This document shows, in pieces, positions 33,409-44,056 of a DNA stretch of 64,000 nucleotides (the first letter of the stretch is position 1; every line of letters begins with the position of its first letter). Source of the stretch: Halapricum hydrolyticum (lineage in GTDB: Archaea; Halobacteriota; Halobacteria; Halobacteriales; Haloarculaceae); assembly GCF_025517535.1 (NCBI RefSeq), contig NZ_JAOPKC010000006.1, positions 1 to 64,000 on the forward strand, given 5' to 3'. The position numbers were made by a program, and so were the translations under genes. Under the pieces are notes generated by a model. The model was not told where the DNA came from. It searched no databases and worked only from the letters and a program-made list of their open reading frames with translations.

Positions 33409-36400
33409 GTGACGGACAAGGACACAACCCAGCATTCGATCTCCGACTTCGGTGGAGGACAATCCAGCAGTCGTGCCCAAACCAATCAAGAACCGGAACA
33501 GAGTCCTCCAGCCGGTGATGAACCCGTCAAATTGCTTGACTGGTTACAAAACGACGAGACACCATCACCAGCATCAGCAACAGATCAACTCCCACTGTTG
33601 GTTGACCAAGCACGATCGACCGGGTACGACGCGTTGACCGCTGACCAGTGCATCGAGCTCATCCTCAACGATGCCTCCCCTCCGGTTGATCACCCGCAAC
33701 TGGTCTACTTACTCGATAACAGACGAGTAGACACCGGACTGGTTCTTGCACACCTCTCATCGATTTTCCCAAGAGACGACTTTACGCTGACCGAGTCAAT
33801 CAATTTTGAATCTCTGGAAGAACTCTCCTATAACACTCGCATGGAGGCGTATCGTGTCGTGTCACGCCTTCCTCCGTCCATGGATGCTTACAGTTTGTTG
33901 AGGCGAGTAACCGAACTCTTTGACGGGAAAGTTGAGGTCGGTGGTGAAGCGTATCCAGTCGGCGGATACTTCAAAGGATACGCAACCCAGAGTCTCGACA
34001 CAGCAATCGAACATCCGGGATCCGCCTCCCACCACTTGGTTACAGAAATTCTTCAAGACCATCCGTGGAGATCACTTCGACTGCTGGCGGCGAAGTCAAG
34101 CGATCACATTAACACCGAGGTCGTGGAGGCACTCACCGACGAACTGGAAGGGAAGTCGGTTCTATCAGACTTTCATTCGGGCCGGATAACTGAACGGCTC
34201 TGCCGGACATACATCGAAGTTGACGATCCCAATTCACAGCGAAAACTGGCCGAACTCATTCAGGCAGCACTCAATGCTGACATCTATCCGAACTACTGGA
34301 ACGAATTCATTCCCCCGTTCGTCGAGGAAGTACGAACTGGACAGGGGAGGGGCCGAGATACGGGTGAGTTGTTAGCCACGGTGTTTTCGGCGATTCAATC
34401 TAATAATCTCGCCGCTGTTCGAGAGGTATACCCGAGGAAAGCAATTCAGAAGGGGCTTCCAGAAGAGTCGAAGTTGTGGGTACCGGTACTGCGTGTTGCC
34501 GCAAGTTCGTGGCCTGAGTTAATTGTAGACTCTATCGACCGACTGGTTTCGGTTGCACGTGACTGTTCAAGTCGGTCCCGAACTGGGATTTGTGAAGCAA
34601 TTGCATCTGCTGGGAACGCCTGTCCAGGCGACATTCTTCCCGCAATCGGGCCTCTCGTCCGCGATCTCGAACGAGTAGACACTGCTCGTGAAGTGAGGGA
34701 CGTAGGCAAGATTCTGCAAGCACTTGAGGTGTACCCCCCGCCACCGGAACTATTCGACTTATACGGGTCAACTGATAGCCGAATAGACTCAACTACGAAG
34801 GACGTAGTTGCATCTCTACGCCGCCAATTCCAGCAGTCCAATCCAGAGCTCGCCCCTGGAGATGTTTCCGGGATTGGAGAATTCTCACACGACTACTCGC
34901 TTGTAAAGCGGACCGGGCCGGTTACGTGGAGCCCCCCTCAACTGGGTGCCGCCGAACTCTCCGTGATTAACAACACCGCAGAAATCGCGTTAGCGGCATC
35001 TCAAAGCGAGTCGGCGGGCGATGAACTCACGGATACACTCCAGAATATACTGGGCAGCGAGGAAGATTTTGATGATGTAGATCCATCGATTCAGTTCCTT
35101 ACACCGTCCCATGATTCAGAATGGTTTGAGTTAGCCATTCTGGGAACCGCGATTGCCCAGCTCATACGCCCAGACATTCGGGTTGCGGTACATACACCGG
35201 CGACTGGCGGGTGGGGTACAAAAAAGGACATTCGGGAAAGTCTCTCGCAATACGGGATTGTGCAGTCAGAGGATACGGCCGCAACTGTCACGCCAATCCT
35301 CGATCTCATCCCCACCGCACGTGTAACAGACGGAATTCACGTCGAGACCTCCGGAACGACTATCCAAGAGAATCCTCCGTATCTCACCTTGGTCCGGGAC
35401 ATTGATTCCCTCACTGATGCACCTGCAGATGTCGTCCTCTACAACTGGGTATCGGGGATCGACGCCGGAGACGCTGCCCAAATACAGACGTGGAGAGGTA
35501 CCCTCATTAACGGAACACCGCAATCATACACACCCGGAAGTAGACAGGTGAACGGGCAAACATCGGGTGAAACGCGCGGAGTTGCTGATTCCGTTTCACT
35601 ACGTCACCTTACCCAAATTGACGATCAAGACTTGCCGTCACTGACTGAATCCTATTCTGAGCATCCCGTTCACATTGAGGTACACGGGGTATTCGCAGAA
35701 CAATACGGTGCAGATAGACGGCAACACGTCGGCCCACCAACTGACCTCGCCCATCCCGTGTTACTGCAGCCGGACCAAGAGACCAGTAACAGCAACCCGA
35801 TGTCCCCTCAGGAATCTGCAGCAGAATCGTTGACTGAGGGACCATCCTCGGTCCATGTGTATTCGGTTGAGAGTGATTCTGAGATCGGGGATTTACTTGG
35901 CCGTTTAGACGAGTTCAGCGACAAAATTGGGGATTCAACCGCTGCAGGTGCAGTTCGACGACTTCGGTATACGTTCAGTAGCCTTCCAGTTACGGTTGAC
36001 CTTCACGACCATTGGGTGCAGAATCAACTCGACCAAGGTAACCGGTGGGTTCCTCGAAGGCTCCATGGTCGGCGCAACGAAATTGAAGAGCTGCACGAAG
36101 AGGCTGTTATCGACGCAGAGATACTTGATCTGGCCCTTACAACTGTTGATACGCTCCTCGACAGGCTTGCTGAGCGGAACCCCCTAGGTGAGAAGTTATT
36201 GGACGTACTCGATGAAGCAGCGTCGCGGGAGAAATCCGTCGGCGTACTCTGTACGAAGAAAACGTACAAGGAGATGCTCGACATCTTCCTCCGGGAGCGG
36301 GCGAGCGATTGGGTGCTCGGGGATGACCTCTTGTTACTTGATGAAGACACTGTGCGAGACGTCGAGCCCGGACAGATGGATATCTTGGTGACGTTCGACG

Positions 36401-37392
36401 CACTTCCACCACAAACCTCGATCTACTATCACCATCCGGCTGTCCCGAAAACCATTGTACTCGGACATGACGACAACACTCTGGCCTCACGTGTACACGG
36501 TGTAGATCAGAAACGCCGGCCGTATCTTCCGCCACAAACCGGTACTGATCTTCCGCAATTAGACGTAACCACTCATGGAAGCACGGTGGAGGAAGACACT
36601 GAACGAACGCTGACTGACAGCCTCTACAAGACGTACCTCTCTGTTGCATCCCAATCACGTGAAGATGATAATGCTGGAGGAAGGGGCTCGGCAGGCACGA
36701 TTTCTCGCTACCGTGTTGGGTTCGAAGATGCCTCTCCAGTGACGCTCTCGGATGCACATCCTGTGATAATTCGATCAGAGGAGCACCTTGTTTCAGCGGG
36801 GGAGTACTCCCTTCGCTCTCTTGCACGGATCAGTGCTGGTGATGAAATCGTGCTCATTAACGACGACGTTCAGGCAGACCTCTGGGAAGACTTCCTGCGT
36901 GAAGACTGGGAGGGTGAAGCCGAGGGTGACACCGACGCTGCATTCCTAGACGCTGTTCAGCTGTGGTACGACGCTGTTCTTCGTGGACTTGAGAAACATT
37001 CACCGACTGATGATCCGAGCGATGGCGTCAGCGGGTTCGCAAGCGAAATTGAACAGGACGTATCCGTGAATGCCGACGCAGTACGGGACTGGGCACGCGG
37101 AGTCTTAGCAGCTGACTCACCGTCCGACCTCGTATTCCGGAGTGGGCTTCGCATCGGTCCCCGACACGCTGAGGGTGTTGAAGTAATCGCAAGCGAGTAC
37201 GGATCGGAACGGATGGCAGAAAACTGGGAGCAAGTCTTCACTCGTATCAAAACGATCCGCGCGACACACCGTCAGCGCGGGAGTGTATTTTGGGAATGGC
37301 TTGCCGACCGTGCCTGTAGTGGAGACTTGTTCGATAAGCCGGGGGTCAGTCGGGAGGTCGTGGTTCGGTGCAGTAAATGTGACCGTGGATAA
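33409..37392 (+). CDS. drmE: Large DrmE-like protein of the class-2 DISARM system
   Basis: This 1327-residue protein stands where class-2 DISARM loci carry drmE, just upstream of drmA. After a disordered acidic N-terminus, residues about 70-490 look like repeated helical pairs of the HEAT type. Residues about 520-1327 form the likely DrmE core. Inside it, residues about 940-1010 read like the second RecA-like domain of a helicase (VGVLCTKKTYKEML, then MDILVTFDALPP and PKTIVLGHDD). No intact Walker A is visible. It is longer than I expect for DrmE. The GTG at 33409 is about 30 nt after a TATA-like TTTATGC (33374-33380). DrmE function is unknown even in studied systems; assignment rests mainly on gene order. 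Confidence 0.65.
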   Translation: MTDKDTTQHSISDFGGGQSSSRAQTNQEPEQSPPAGDEPVKLLDWLQNDETPSPASATDQLPLLVDQARSTGYDALTADQCIELILNDASPPVDHPQLVYLLDNRRVDTGLVLAHLSSIFPRDDFTLTESINFESLEELSYNTRMEAYRVVSRLPPSMDAYSLLRRVTELFDGKVEVGGEAYPVGGYFKGYATQSLDTAIEHPGSASHHLVTEILQDHPWRSLRLLAAKSSDHINTEVVEALTDELEGKSVLSDFHSGRITERLCRTYIEVDDPNSQRKLAELIQAALNADIYPNYWNEFIPPFVEEVRTGQGRGRDTGELLATVFSAIQSNNLAAVREVYPRKAIQKGLPEESKLWVPVLRVAASSWPELIVDSIDRLVSVARDCSSRSRTGICEAIASAGNACPGDILPAIGPLVRDLERVDTAREVRDVGKILQALEVYPPPPELFDLYGSTDSRIDSTTKDVVASLRRQFQQSNPELAPGDVSGIGEFSHDYSLVKRTGPVTWSPPQLGAAELSVINNTAEIALAASQSESAGDELTDTLQNILGSEEDFDDVDPSIQFLTPSHDSEWFELAILGTAIAQLIRPDIRVAVHTPATGGWGTKKDIRESLSQYGIVQSEDTAATVTPILDLIPTARVTDGIHVETSGTTIQENPPYLTLVRDIDSLTDAPADVVLYNWVSGIDAGDAAQIQTWRGTLINGTPQSYTPGSRQVNGQTSGETRGVADSVSLRHLTQIDDQDLPSLTESYSEHPVHIEVHGVFAEQYGADRRQHVGPPTDLAHPVLLQPDQETSNSNPMSPQESAAESLTEGPSSVHVYSVESDSEIGDLLGRLDEFSDKIGDSTAAGAVRRLRYTFSSLPVTVDLHDHWVQNQLDQGNRWVPRRLHGRRNEIEELHEEAVIDAEILDLALTTVDTLLDRLAERNPLGEKLLDVLDEAASREKSVGVLCTKKTYKEMLDIFLRERASDWVLGDDLLLLDEDTVRDVEPGQMDILVTFDALPPQTSIYYHHPAVPKTIVLGHDDNTLASRVHGVDQKRRPYLPPQTGTDLPQLDVTTHGSTVEEDTERTLTDSLYKTYLSVASQSREDDNAGGRGSAGTISRYRVGFEDASPVTLSDAHPVIIRSEEHLVSAGEYSLRSLARISAGDEIVLINDDVQADLWEDFLREDWEGEAEGDTDAAFLDAVQLWYDAVLRGLEKHSPTDDPSDGVSGFASEIEQDVSVNADAVRDWARGVLAADSPSDLVFRSGLRIGPRHAEGVEVIASEYGSERMAENWEQVFTRIKTIRATHRQRGSVFWEWLADRACSGDLFDKPGVSREVVVRCSKCDRG

Positions 37393-37408
37393 TGTCGGGG
37401 GCCTGGGC

Positions 37409-37421
37409 TTATATTTATCCC
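37409..37421 (+). promoter_or_regulatory. TATA box upstream of drmA
   Basis: CTTATATTTATCC lies about 35 nt before the drmA ATG, predicting a transcript with a leader of roughly 10 nt. drmA can therefore be transcribed independently of the drmE-like gene, whose stop is at 37392. Confidence 0.5.
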
Positions 37422-37448
37422 TGGCACCCCCTTATGCCGAAGTAACGA

Positions 37449-40400
37449 ATGGCAGACATCGATGGTGCATCCCGCGACGACATCGAAACCTTTGCTTCAG
37501 AACTCGTCGGGGATACTGTTGACCGAATCCGAGGGGCGCATATTGACGAGGGTGAACGTACCCCGCCTGGATTGACACCGCGAACGAACTTTTTCTCCGG
37601 AGCGCTCACGCCTGAAGAACAGGACACGAAAATCGATAAAGAAATCCAATCACGGCAGTCGCCATCAACACTGGGGCTAATTGGCCGCGTGACGACCACT
37701 GATGGCGGTGACACAATCACCCTGAGCGTCCGGTTATCCTTTGCTCTGTACTATCGCGTCATCCCGACACCGGCAGAGGCTGCTGAGGCAGACGAAGACG
37801 CACCGACGGTGTACCGGAAGTATGTGCTTCGAGAGCCCGGTGACGACGACGCGGACATCGGTGTGAGTACAACTGTTTCATTCGATGCCACTGCAGAAAA
37901 CACCGGTCTCCTCAGTGAAGCATCGGACAAAGTTGAACGAGAGTTGAACAGGAAGATCCGGGCGGCTACCAAGAAGCATATCGAGTCTGCACCGGACCTG
38001 TTCGACAGTGATCTCGGGGCCGTGAAGAACTTCGTGTCGAACAATGATAACTTGGCTGACGACGACTACCTGGAGAACCTCTCTGATGCACCTGTCGGCG
38101 GAGACACGGAGTATGCTCCGACCCCGAGAATGGACGTGACTGTTCGTCTTCTTGAAGCGCTTGATGAAACGACAGCCACAGCAGATACGCCAGGGTCTGC
38201 TGTTGTCCGTGTTGACGTGACTAACAAAAGCGACGAGGAACCAGACTTCGGAGACCTCGACCTCGCAACATATGAAACACAGCTAGAGTTGCGAGGAAAA
38301 AACGAAACTGAATTCCAGCCGATGAGCTTCGAAGATGTCCCTGAAGGATTCCGCTATGACTCCTCGGTTCCTGGGCAAGGCCAGAACTGCACTGCTATCT
38401 GGACAGAGGGGGAAACGGGCATCAAATCGGAAACCATTCCTGTTCACAAGCAGGCGTACTTCGGTCACCGGCAGTACTCCGGTGAAGCAGCACCACAGTT
38501 CGACACACTGGCCACAGACCCGCTCCCGGTACTGCGGGCAGTTCGCCAGAAATTGAAACAGTACAAAAGGGACGACTGGCAGGACCGTCTTGACGAGGCG
38601 AAAACGGCTGCCACAGACCCTGAGTCGAATCCGACAGTAGAGACAATCAAATCAGACATACAGCGGTTTGAACGGGAGATTGAACGATTTGATCGTGGTG
38701 TCAAGCTTCTTGAAGAGGATCAAATGGCGCGGGAGCTCTTCAAGCAAGTGAACCGCGTATTCCTTCGCAAGGTCCGGGAAGGCGACCCCTGGGATGAGGA
38801 TGCGGAACTTGAATATCCCGGCTGGCGACCGTTCCAGGTTGTCTTCATCGTGTCCCTACTACCGGACATCGTCCACGAAGAACGGGACTTCGACCCGGAG
38901 ACCCACGATCGTGACAAGGCAGACCTCCTGTACTTCCCGACTGGAGGTGGGAAAACGGAGGCCTACCTCGCCTTGCTTGCCTTCACGGCGTTGTTCGACA
39001 GGCGACGTGGGAAAGAGTTCGGTCTGTCAGCGATGATGCGTTTCCCACTCCGGTTGCTGTCGCTGCAACAGTTCCAGCGAGTCGTTGAAATCCTCGTCCA
39101 CGCAGATGAGGTCCGGAAAGAGGAAGAGTATGGTGGGGAGCCGCTCAGCGCCGGATTCTTCACCGGAAACACAGAGAACAGCCTCGGGAATTTGCTGAAA
39201 TCCGAGTTCAATGGTTGGTACCCCAGTTATCCGCAGGACGGGGAGGCGTTAGAGGAGAACCGCGGGAAACTACGTGAGTTCAAGAAGCGCTGGAACCAAG
39301 AAGATGGGCACGACCTCGAACAGGTCAGTCGTGAGGATTACCGTGCGGTCGAAAAATGCCCGCTCTGCGGCAGTGACGTTGATCTCGTATTCAGTACAAC
39401 GACTGATCGAGTCGAACATCACTGTTCGTCAGCATCCTGTCGTCGGGAAAAGCTGCACGTTCACGTGACGGACATCGATCTCTATCGTGCTGTTCCAACG
39501 ATCGTTGTCGGAACCCAAGACAAACTTGCAGCTCTTGGGTACAATTACCGCTTCCGAACACTTGCCGGGTATATCACCCATCGTTGCCCAGAACACGGGT
39601 ATACACACCAAGGCGACGAGTGCATGATGTCGCGGTTCTGTGGCCGAGACAAACAGGACTTCGAGACGGACTACGGTGATTTAGAGCGCGTTGATGTTCA
39701 TGACCCGGTCCCAACGCTCTGTTTACAGGACGAGTTGCACCTCGTCAACGAGGATCTCGGGACCTTTGAGAGCCACTACTACGCCGCCTTCGAGAAGCAC
39801 CTCGAATGGGCCGCTGAAAAGCAAGGAATCGACTACTCCGAACCCAAGAAGATAGCAGCGACAGCAACGATCGAAGAATCGGACAATCAGGTCAAGCATC
39901 TGTACGGCGGGAAGAATACAATCCGGTTCCCTGCACCCGGACCGGATTATCGAGAATCCGCCTACACAACGACTGACGAAGACCGGGTTCAACGGCACTA
40001 CGTCGGTGTTGTTCCTTGGAACCGCAGCCAGATTAACAGCATCATCCGGCTCTTGGAGATGCACCAGCGCCGGATTCAGGACTGGCTTGACGAACCCGAA
40101 ACATCGCTGCAGGAGTTCGACTTCGAGGAGGTGTCCGATCCGGAAACGTTCGAAAACATCCTGAACCATTACTACACACTGGTAACCTACGTCATCTCCA
40201 AATTCGAGGGCGGTCGTGTCTACAAGTCCACTGAAACCCAGGTGAACGATAACCTGACCGACGATGGATACGACGCCGTGCAGAAATTCGATATGCAGGG
40301 GAACACCGACCCAGATGCGATGGCCGACATGCTCAACCGATTCGAGCAGGTCGGTGAAGACGATGGTACAACCTACGAGGATATTGAAGGCCTGATCACT

Positions 40401-41054
40401 GCGACCAGTTCAATCAGTCACGGTGTGGACATTGACTCTCTCGGGTACATGGTATTCTTCAATGCACCACCACGGATGTCCGAGTATATTCAGGCATCCT
40501 CGCGTGTTGGCCGCAAGCACCCGGGAATCGTGTTGGACGTTTTCGACCCGTTAGGAGAGCGTGACCGGTCGCACTATCATTACTTCCACAAGTACCACGA
40601 GTACCTCGACCGGCTCGTTGAACCAGTAGCGATTAACCGATGGGCGAAATTCAGTGTGGAGCGAACCTTCCCGGGGATCTTCATGTCGCTCCTGTACATT
40701 CGGTACTTCGATGAATTGAGTGAGCACCTCGGGTATTTCAAAAACAGAGCCCACCCACGGATGGCGCGAAAGGCCGAACAGGCCGGTGTAATCGACCAAG
40801 ACCAGATCATTGAGGACCTCATCGAGATTTACGGGGAAGACTGGGAGACCGGTCAGTGCCCGTTCACGGACCGGATTGAAGAACTCGTTCAGATCTCGTT
40901 CAACAACATCCAGAGCGGTACTGCAGAGGACATTGAGGGGTGTCTCGCTGGACGGGTGATGTTGAGTCTTCGTGACGTGGATGATCCGATAGACATCAAA
41001 CCGAGTTACAGCCATGAAGATGCGTTCGAGGCTGTGGGGGTGGACACGCGATGA
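37449..41054 (+). CDS. drmA: DISARM helicase DrmA
   Basis: This 1201-residue SF2 helicase-like protein is a core DISARM component that with DrmB binds and moves on invading DNA. The ATP site is near residues 495-505 (PTGGGKTEAYLAL). The Walker B-like DELHLV lies near residue 760, and SSISHGVDID and QASSRVGRKHPG (about 1015) form the C-terminal motor motifs. A cysteine group (CPLCG and later CSSASC) around residues 638-665 looks zinc-binding. The N-terminal 430 residues are DrmA-specific and hold no catalytic motif. The stop overlaps drmB by 4 nt. The length matches the family. Confidence 0.9.
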   Translation: MADIDGASRDDIETFASELVGDTVDRIRGAHIDEGERTPPGLTPRTNFFSGALTPEEQDTKIDKEIQSRQSPSTLGLIGRVTTTDGGDTITLSVRLSFALYYRVIPTPAEAAEADEDAPTVYRKYVLREPGDDDADIGVSTTVSFDATAENTGLLSEASDKVERELNRKIRAATKKHIESAPDLFDSDLGAVKNFVSNNDNLADDDYLENLSDAPVGGDTEYAPTPRMDVTVRLLEALDETTATADTPGSAVVRVDVTNKSDEEPDFGDLDLATYETQLELRGKNETEFQPMSFEDVPEGFRYDSSVPGQGQNCTAIWTEGETGIKSETIPVHKQAYFGHRQYSGEAAPQFDTLATDPLPVLRAVRQKLKQYKRDDWQDRLDEAKTAATDPESNPTVETIKSDIQRFEREIERFDRGVKLLEEDQMARELFKQVNRVFLRKVREGDPWDEDAELEYPGWRPFQVVFIVSLLPDIVHEERDFDPETHDRDKADLLYFPTGGGKTEAYLALLAFTALFDRRRGKEFGLSAMMRFPLRLLSLQQFQRVVEILVHADEVRKEEEYGGEPLSAGFFTGNTENSLGNLLKSEFNGWYPSYPQDGEALEENRGKLREFKKRWNQEDGHDLEQVSREDYRAVEKCPLCGSDVDLVFSTTTDRVEHHCSSASCRREKLHVHVTDIDLYRAVPTIVVGTQDKLAALGYNYRFRTLAGYITHRCPEHGYTHQGDECMMSRFCGRDKQDFETDYGDLERVDVHDPVPTLCLQDELHLVNEDLGTFESHYYAAFEKHLEWAAEKQGIDYSEPKKIAATATIEESDNQVKHLYGGKNTIRFPAPGPDYRESAYTTTDEDRVQRHYVGVVPWNRSQINSIIRLLEMHQRRIQDWLDEPETSLQEFDFEEVSDPETFENILNHYYTLVTYVISKFEGGRVYKSTETQVNDNLTDDGYDAVQKFDMQGNTDPDAMADMLNRFEQVGEDDGTTYEDIEGLITATSSISHGVDIDSLGYMVFFNAPPRMSEYIQASSRVGRKHPGIVLDVFDPLGERDRSHYHYFHKYHEYLDRLVEPVAINRWAKFSVERTFPGIFMSLLYIRYFDELSEHLGYFKNRAHPRMARKAEQAGVIDQDQIIEDLIEIYGEDWETGQCPFTDRIEELVQISFNNIQSGTAEDIEGCLAGRVMLSLRDVDDPIDIKPSYSHEDAFEAVGVDTR

Positions 41055-42868
41055 CTGATAATATGCGTCGCGGGAAGATGCAGGTGATGTACAACTTCCC
41101 GCCCGGAGCGACGTTCTCGAACCCGAAACACAATCTCATCGAGCAGGCAGCAAGGATGTCCGGCGAGCAGATGGAGATCGCCAGTGAACAGGAGATGATC
41201 GATCACGTTCATGCCAGTCTTGACAACTGGAGTGGCGGTGTTGAGGGAGCATTATCACCGCCGACACCCGATCGGTGGGCAATTATCGATCCATCGGATG
41301 TGTACGCGGAAATCTTCCCGCGTGTCTTTGATTGCAGGGACTGCGGGAAGGTTCACGACTACAGTGACGAGCGCATCAGAGGGCTTGAACAGAGCGGATT
41401 GAGTTGCCAACGACCGGGGTGCGATGGAGCCCTCAACCAGATTCACCATGTTGGTGTGTGCCCCTCCTGTTCAGATATTAGATCGGTTTTCGTTCCGGGT
41501 TGTGACAAGCACGGGTACTCATACGTAATGCTGGATGACCGTGCAGACCGGTATCAAGATTTCAAGTGGCGGTGTGGTGCCTGTAACGGGAAGGTCATCC
41601 GCGATGATTTCCAGACGTTCTGTGAATGTGGCGAGCGGATGGACGTAACCGTCCATTCGTCGTCAAAGGCAATGAATATTCACGACGTCACTCGCGTTGA
41701 TCTCGGTGACCGGAATATCTACCAGAGCAGCATACGCTCAGAGGAAGAGATTGACCCAATTGTCATCGGGGCCTATCTTGGCGAGTTCGATCATCCTGAG
41801 ACGAGTCTAAAGGAGATGGTGGACAAAGAAGGGGTATCACAAATCGACTTTGACGAACTTGATACCGACAACCCTGAGGTGATTGAACAGACCAAGCAAG
41901 CTCTTGGCCAAATTGGCGGGGATCAAGATCCTGAGTTGGTTCGTGAGATGGTCCAGGCGAAAGCTGGGGATGTTGAGCCGTCTGACAACATGCGGCGGTA
42001 CATCCAATTGCGGGAGATAATGGAACAGGAAAGCGCGCGAGAAACCGCTACGCCTAGAGAGACACAGCTTATGGATCAGATGGGGGTTCTTGATATCGGT
42101 GTCACATCTGAGTTCCCACTCCTCAAAGCAGTATACGGCTATCACCGCACCTATGATGACGAGGAAGACGGTGGTTCAACCCCTGCTGCCCGGATGTTCC
42201 CACCAGTCCAAGTTGAAGATGGGGAATGGCGCACACCGATTTACACAACCCGGTCAAAGACGGAGGCTGCGATCGTCCAGTTAGACCCTCGCCAAGTTGG
42301 TCACTGGCTCGCCGAGAGTGGATACCCCATCGAGGACACGCTGAATATGGAGCTTTCGGAGGCACGAGCGACGCTATACGCGGAAATGGAGGCAATAGAA
42401 CCGTACTCAACTGATGTGAATGACGGCAGTCAGTATAACGAAATCACACTTGCTGTCCACTGCCTTCTGCATACGATTTCCCACCTGCTCATTCAGCGTG
42501 CTGCTGTCCATTCTGGGATCGACGAGACCTCATTCGCTGAATATCTATTCACAGAGGGCCTCGCAACTGCCATCTACGCGAATAACACGCAGAACTACAC
42601 GGCAGGTGGGCTCTTCACCTTGATTGACCGGAACCTCGATGACTGGTTGCTTAGCACACTGACAGAGGGGGAAAGTTGCATGTATGACTCTACGTGTGCT
42701 GACATTCGGGGCGGTGCGTGTCACTCCTGTCTCCATATGTCAGAAATCGGTTGCCAGCACTTCAACAAGAACCTCTCACGAATCGTTCTCTACGGGAATC
42801 GGATCGCATCTGGGGTGCCAGCTGGATTCTGGAAATTGACCGGTGGACTTGGCGGGAAAAGTACCTGA
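41051..42868 (+). CDS. drmB: DISARM protein DrmB (DUF1998)
   Basis: This 605-residue protein is the DUF1998-containing partner of DrmA. Zinc-binding cysteine pairs occur at CRDCGKVH, CPSCSDIR, CGACNG and CECGE in the first third. The C-terminal DUF1998 part has HCLLHTISHLLIQRAA, EGLATAIYANNTQNYTAGG given here in its NNTQNYTAGG part, and a cysteine array CMYDSTC...GGACHSCL...GCQHFN. In DISARM, DrmAB forms the DNA-sensing core complex. Its ATG overlaps the drmA stop (ATGA), so the two are translationally coupled, consistent with a stoichiometric complex. Confidence 0.9.
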   Translation: MTDNMRRGKMQVMYNFPPGATFSNPKHNLIEQAARMSGEQMEIASEQEMIDHVHASLDNWSGGVEGALSPPTPDRWAIIDPSDVYAEIFPRVFDCRDCGKVHDYSDERIRGLEQSGLSCQRPGCDGALNQIHHVGVCPSCSDIRSVFVPGCDKHGYSYVMLDDRADRYQDFKWRCGACNGKVIRDDFQTFCECGERMDVTVHSSSKAMNIHDVTRVDLGDRNIYQSSIRSEEEIDPIVIGAYLGEFDHPETSLKEMVDKEGVSQIDFDELDTDNPEVIEQTKQALGQIGGDQDPELVREMVQAKAGDVEPSDNMRRYIQLREIMEQESARETATPRETQLMDQMGVLDIGVTSEFPLLKAVYGYHRTYDDEEDGGSTPAARMFPPVQVEDGEWRTPIYTTRSKTEAAIVQLDPRQVGHWLAESGYPIEDTLNMELSEARATLYAEMEAIEPYSTDVNDGSQYNEITLAVHCLLHTISHLLIQRAAVHSGIDETSFAEYLFTEGLATAIYANNTQNYTAGGLFTLIDRNLDDWLLSTLTEGESCMYDSTCADIRGGACHSCLHMSEIGCQHFNKNLSRIVLYGNRIASGVPAGFWKLTGGLGGKST

Positions 42869-42875
42869 CACAGAA

Positions 42876-43733
42876 ATGACGCTAGCAACACCAGCCCAAT
42901 TCGTACAGGCGGTTCGAGCACACGAGATTGAGCCAGTAGTCTTCTGTACGCATCTCCTCCATACTGCTGCCTCTGGTGAAGGAACTATTGACCCTTCACA
43001 GACGGCAGAGGAGTTTGACATCCATCGAGAGGCCGCGAATCATCTTCATGATCTCGCATCTGAGTTTGGTCTCGTTGGTTTCACATCTCAGACGACTAAT
43101 CGGGTCAAGGTGAACCGCAATACGACGATCGAATTCATTCAATTTCTAAACATATTTGATGACCACCTGACGGCCTCCGAAGCTGAGTTACTCGCAAATG
43201 ACGCAGTACACGATGTCGAACTAAGTATCGCTGTACCGGATGAATTTGATGAGCGATCAGCAGAGCTCATGGCGCGTCTTATTCGATTAGTTCGGAATGC
43301 CGATCGGGAGTTGCTGCTTGTCACTCCCTTCTTCACCCGGTTTGGCGTGGATGTTTTCGTTGACCATCTTGCATCTGCAACTGACCAAGGTGTTGACGTT
43401 ACACTCCTCACCAGAGATGTAACTGATGATGGGGAAAACGCAGACCACGTGGAACGGATTCGGGAAACAGTCCGAAGCAGTGGAGACACATCTAATTTCC
43501 ATGTCTATCAGTACGATTCACCTCACGGTCGCCTGCACGCCAAGACCCTAATCGCAGACGCCGAGGTAGCATATGTTGGAAGTGCTAATCTTACGAATTA
43601 TAGCCTTAAAGAGGCGATTGAGATTGGGTTGATTGTCCGTGGACCAGTTGTTGACGAGGTAACTGACTTCTTTGAGGCGGTTCGCCGTTCCGCGAACACG
43701 CACGAGTACTCTGAGGGACCAGTTCGTCCCTGA
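42876..43733 (+). CDS. drmC: DISARM phospholipase-D-like protein DrmC
   Basis: This 285-residue protein has a single PLD-type catalytic motif, HAKTLIAD followed by GSANLT (HxK(x)4D and a downstream GS), so it probably dimerises to form the active site. Residues about 1-85 form a helical, winged-helix-like domain; the PLD domain spans about 125-275. PLD nucleases hydrolyse DNA phosphodiesters; in DISARM, DrmC is conserved but not always essential. I use the ATG at 42876, 7 nt after the drmB stop; a GTG at 42843 overlapping drmB is an alternative. Confidence 0.88.
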   Translation: MTLATPAQFVQAVRAHEIEPVVFCTHLLHTAASGEGTIDPSQTAEEFDIHREAANHLHDLASEFGLVGFTSQTTNRVKVNRNTTIEFIQFLNIFDDHLTASEAELLANDAVHDVELSIAVPDEFDERSAELMARLIRLVRNADRELLLVTPFFTRFGVDVFVDHLASATDQGVDVTLLTRDVTDDGENADHVERIRETVRSSGDTSNFHVYQYDSPHGRLHAKTLIADAEVAYVGSANLTNYSLKEAIEIGLIVRGPVVDEVTDFFEAVRRSANTHEYSEGPVRP

Positions 43734-44056
43734 ACCTCCTCTAGTCGCCGTAATTGAGATTCAACGAAGAGACAACACGAGTGTAACGGGCACTGCAAGG
43801 TGACCGGCAATTTTCTCGGCGTCAACTAGGGCCTCGTACTCTTCGGCTGTTATTTCGGTTTCCCGTAGGGGAGATCTATTCCCATGGATTATGCCCTCAT
43901 CTAGTCGCGTATTCCATAAGCACCGGTGTAATTGGCGGGTCGGTTCCAGTTACGATAGCAAGAACTCCTCGAAAACAGGTGTTATTCCACGGGTTATCGG
44001 GCCACACCCTCTCAGGAATCCTGGCCTTTTTATTGCTGAGTGATAATGTCCAGGTA
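43734..44056 (+). other. Spacer between drmC and drmMII, with the drmMII promoter
   Basis: No gene is seen in these 323 nt. The right end contains a TATA box, CTTTTTATTG (44025-44034), centred about 27 nt before the ATG at 44057, the standard distance for a leaderless transcript. The methylase is thus likely transcribed on its own. Confidence 0.6.
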
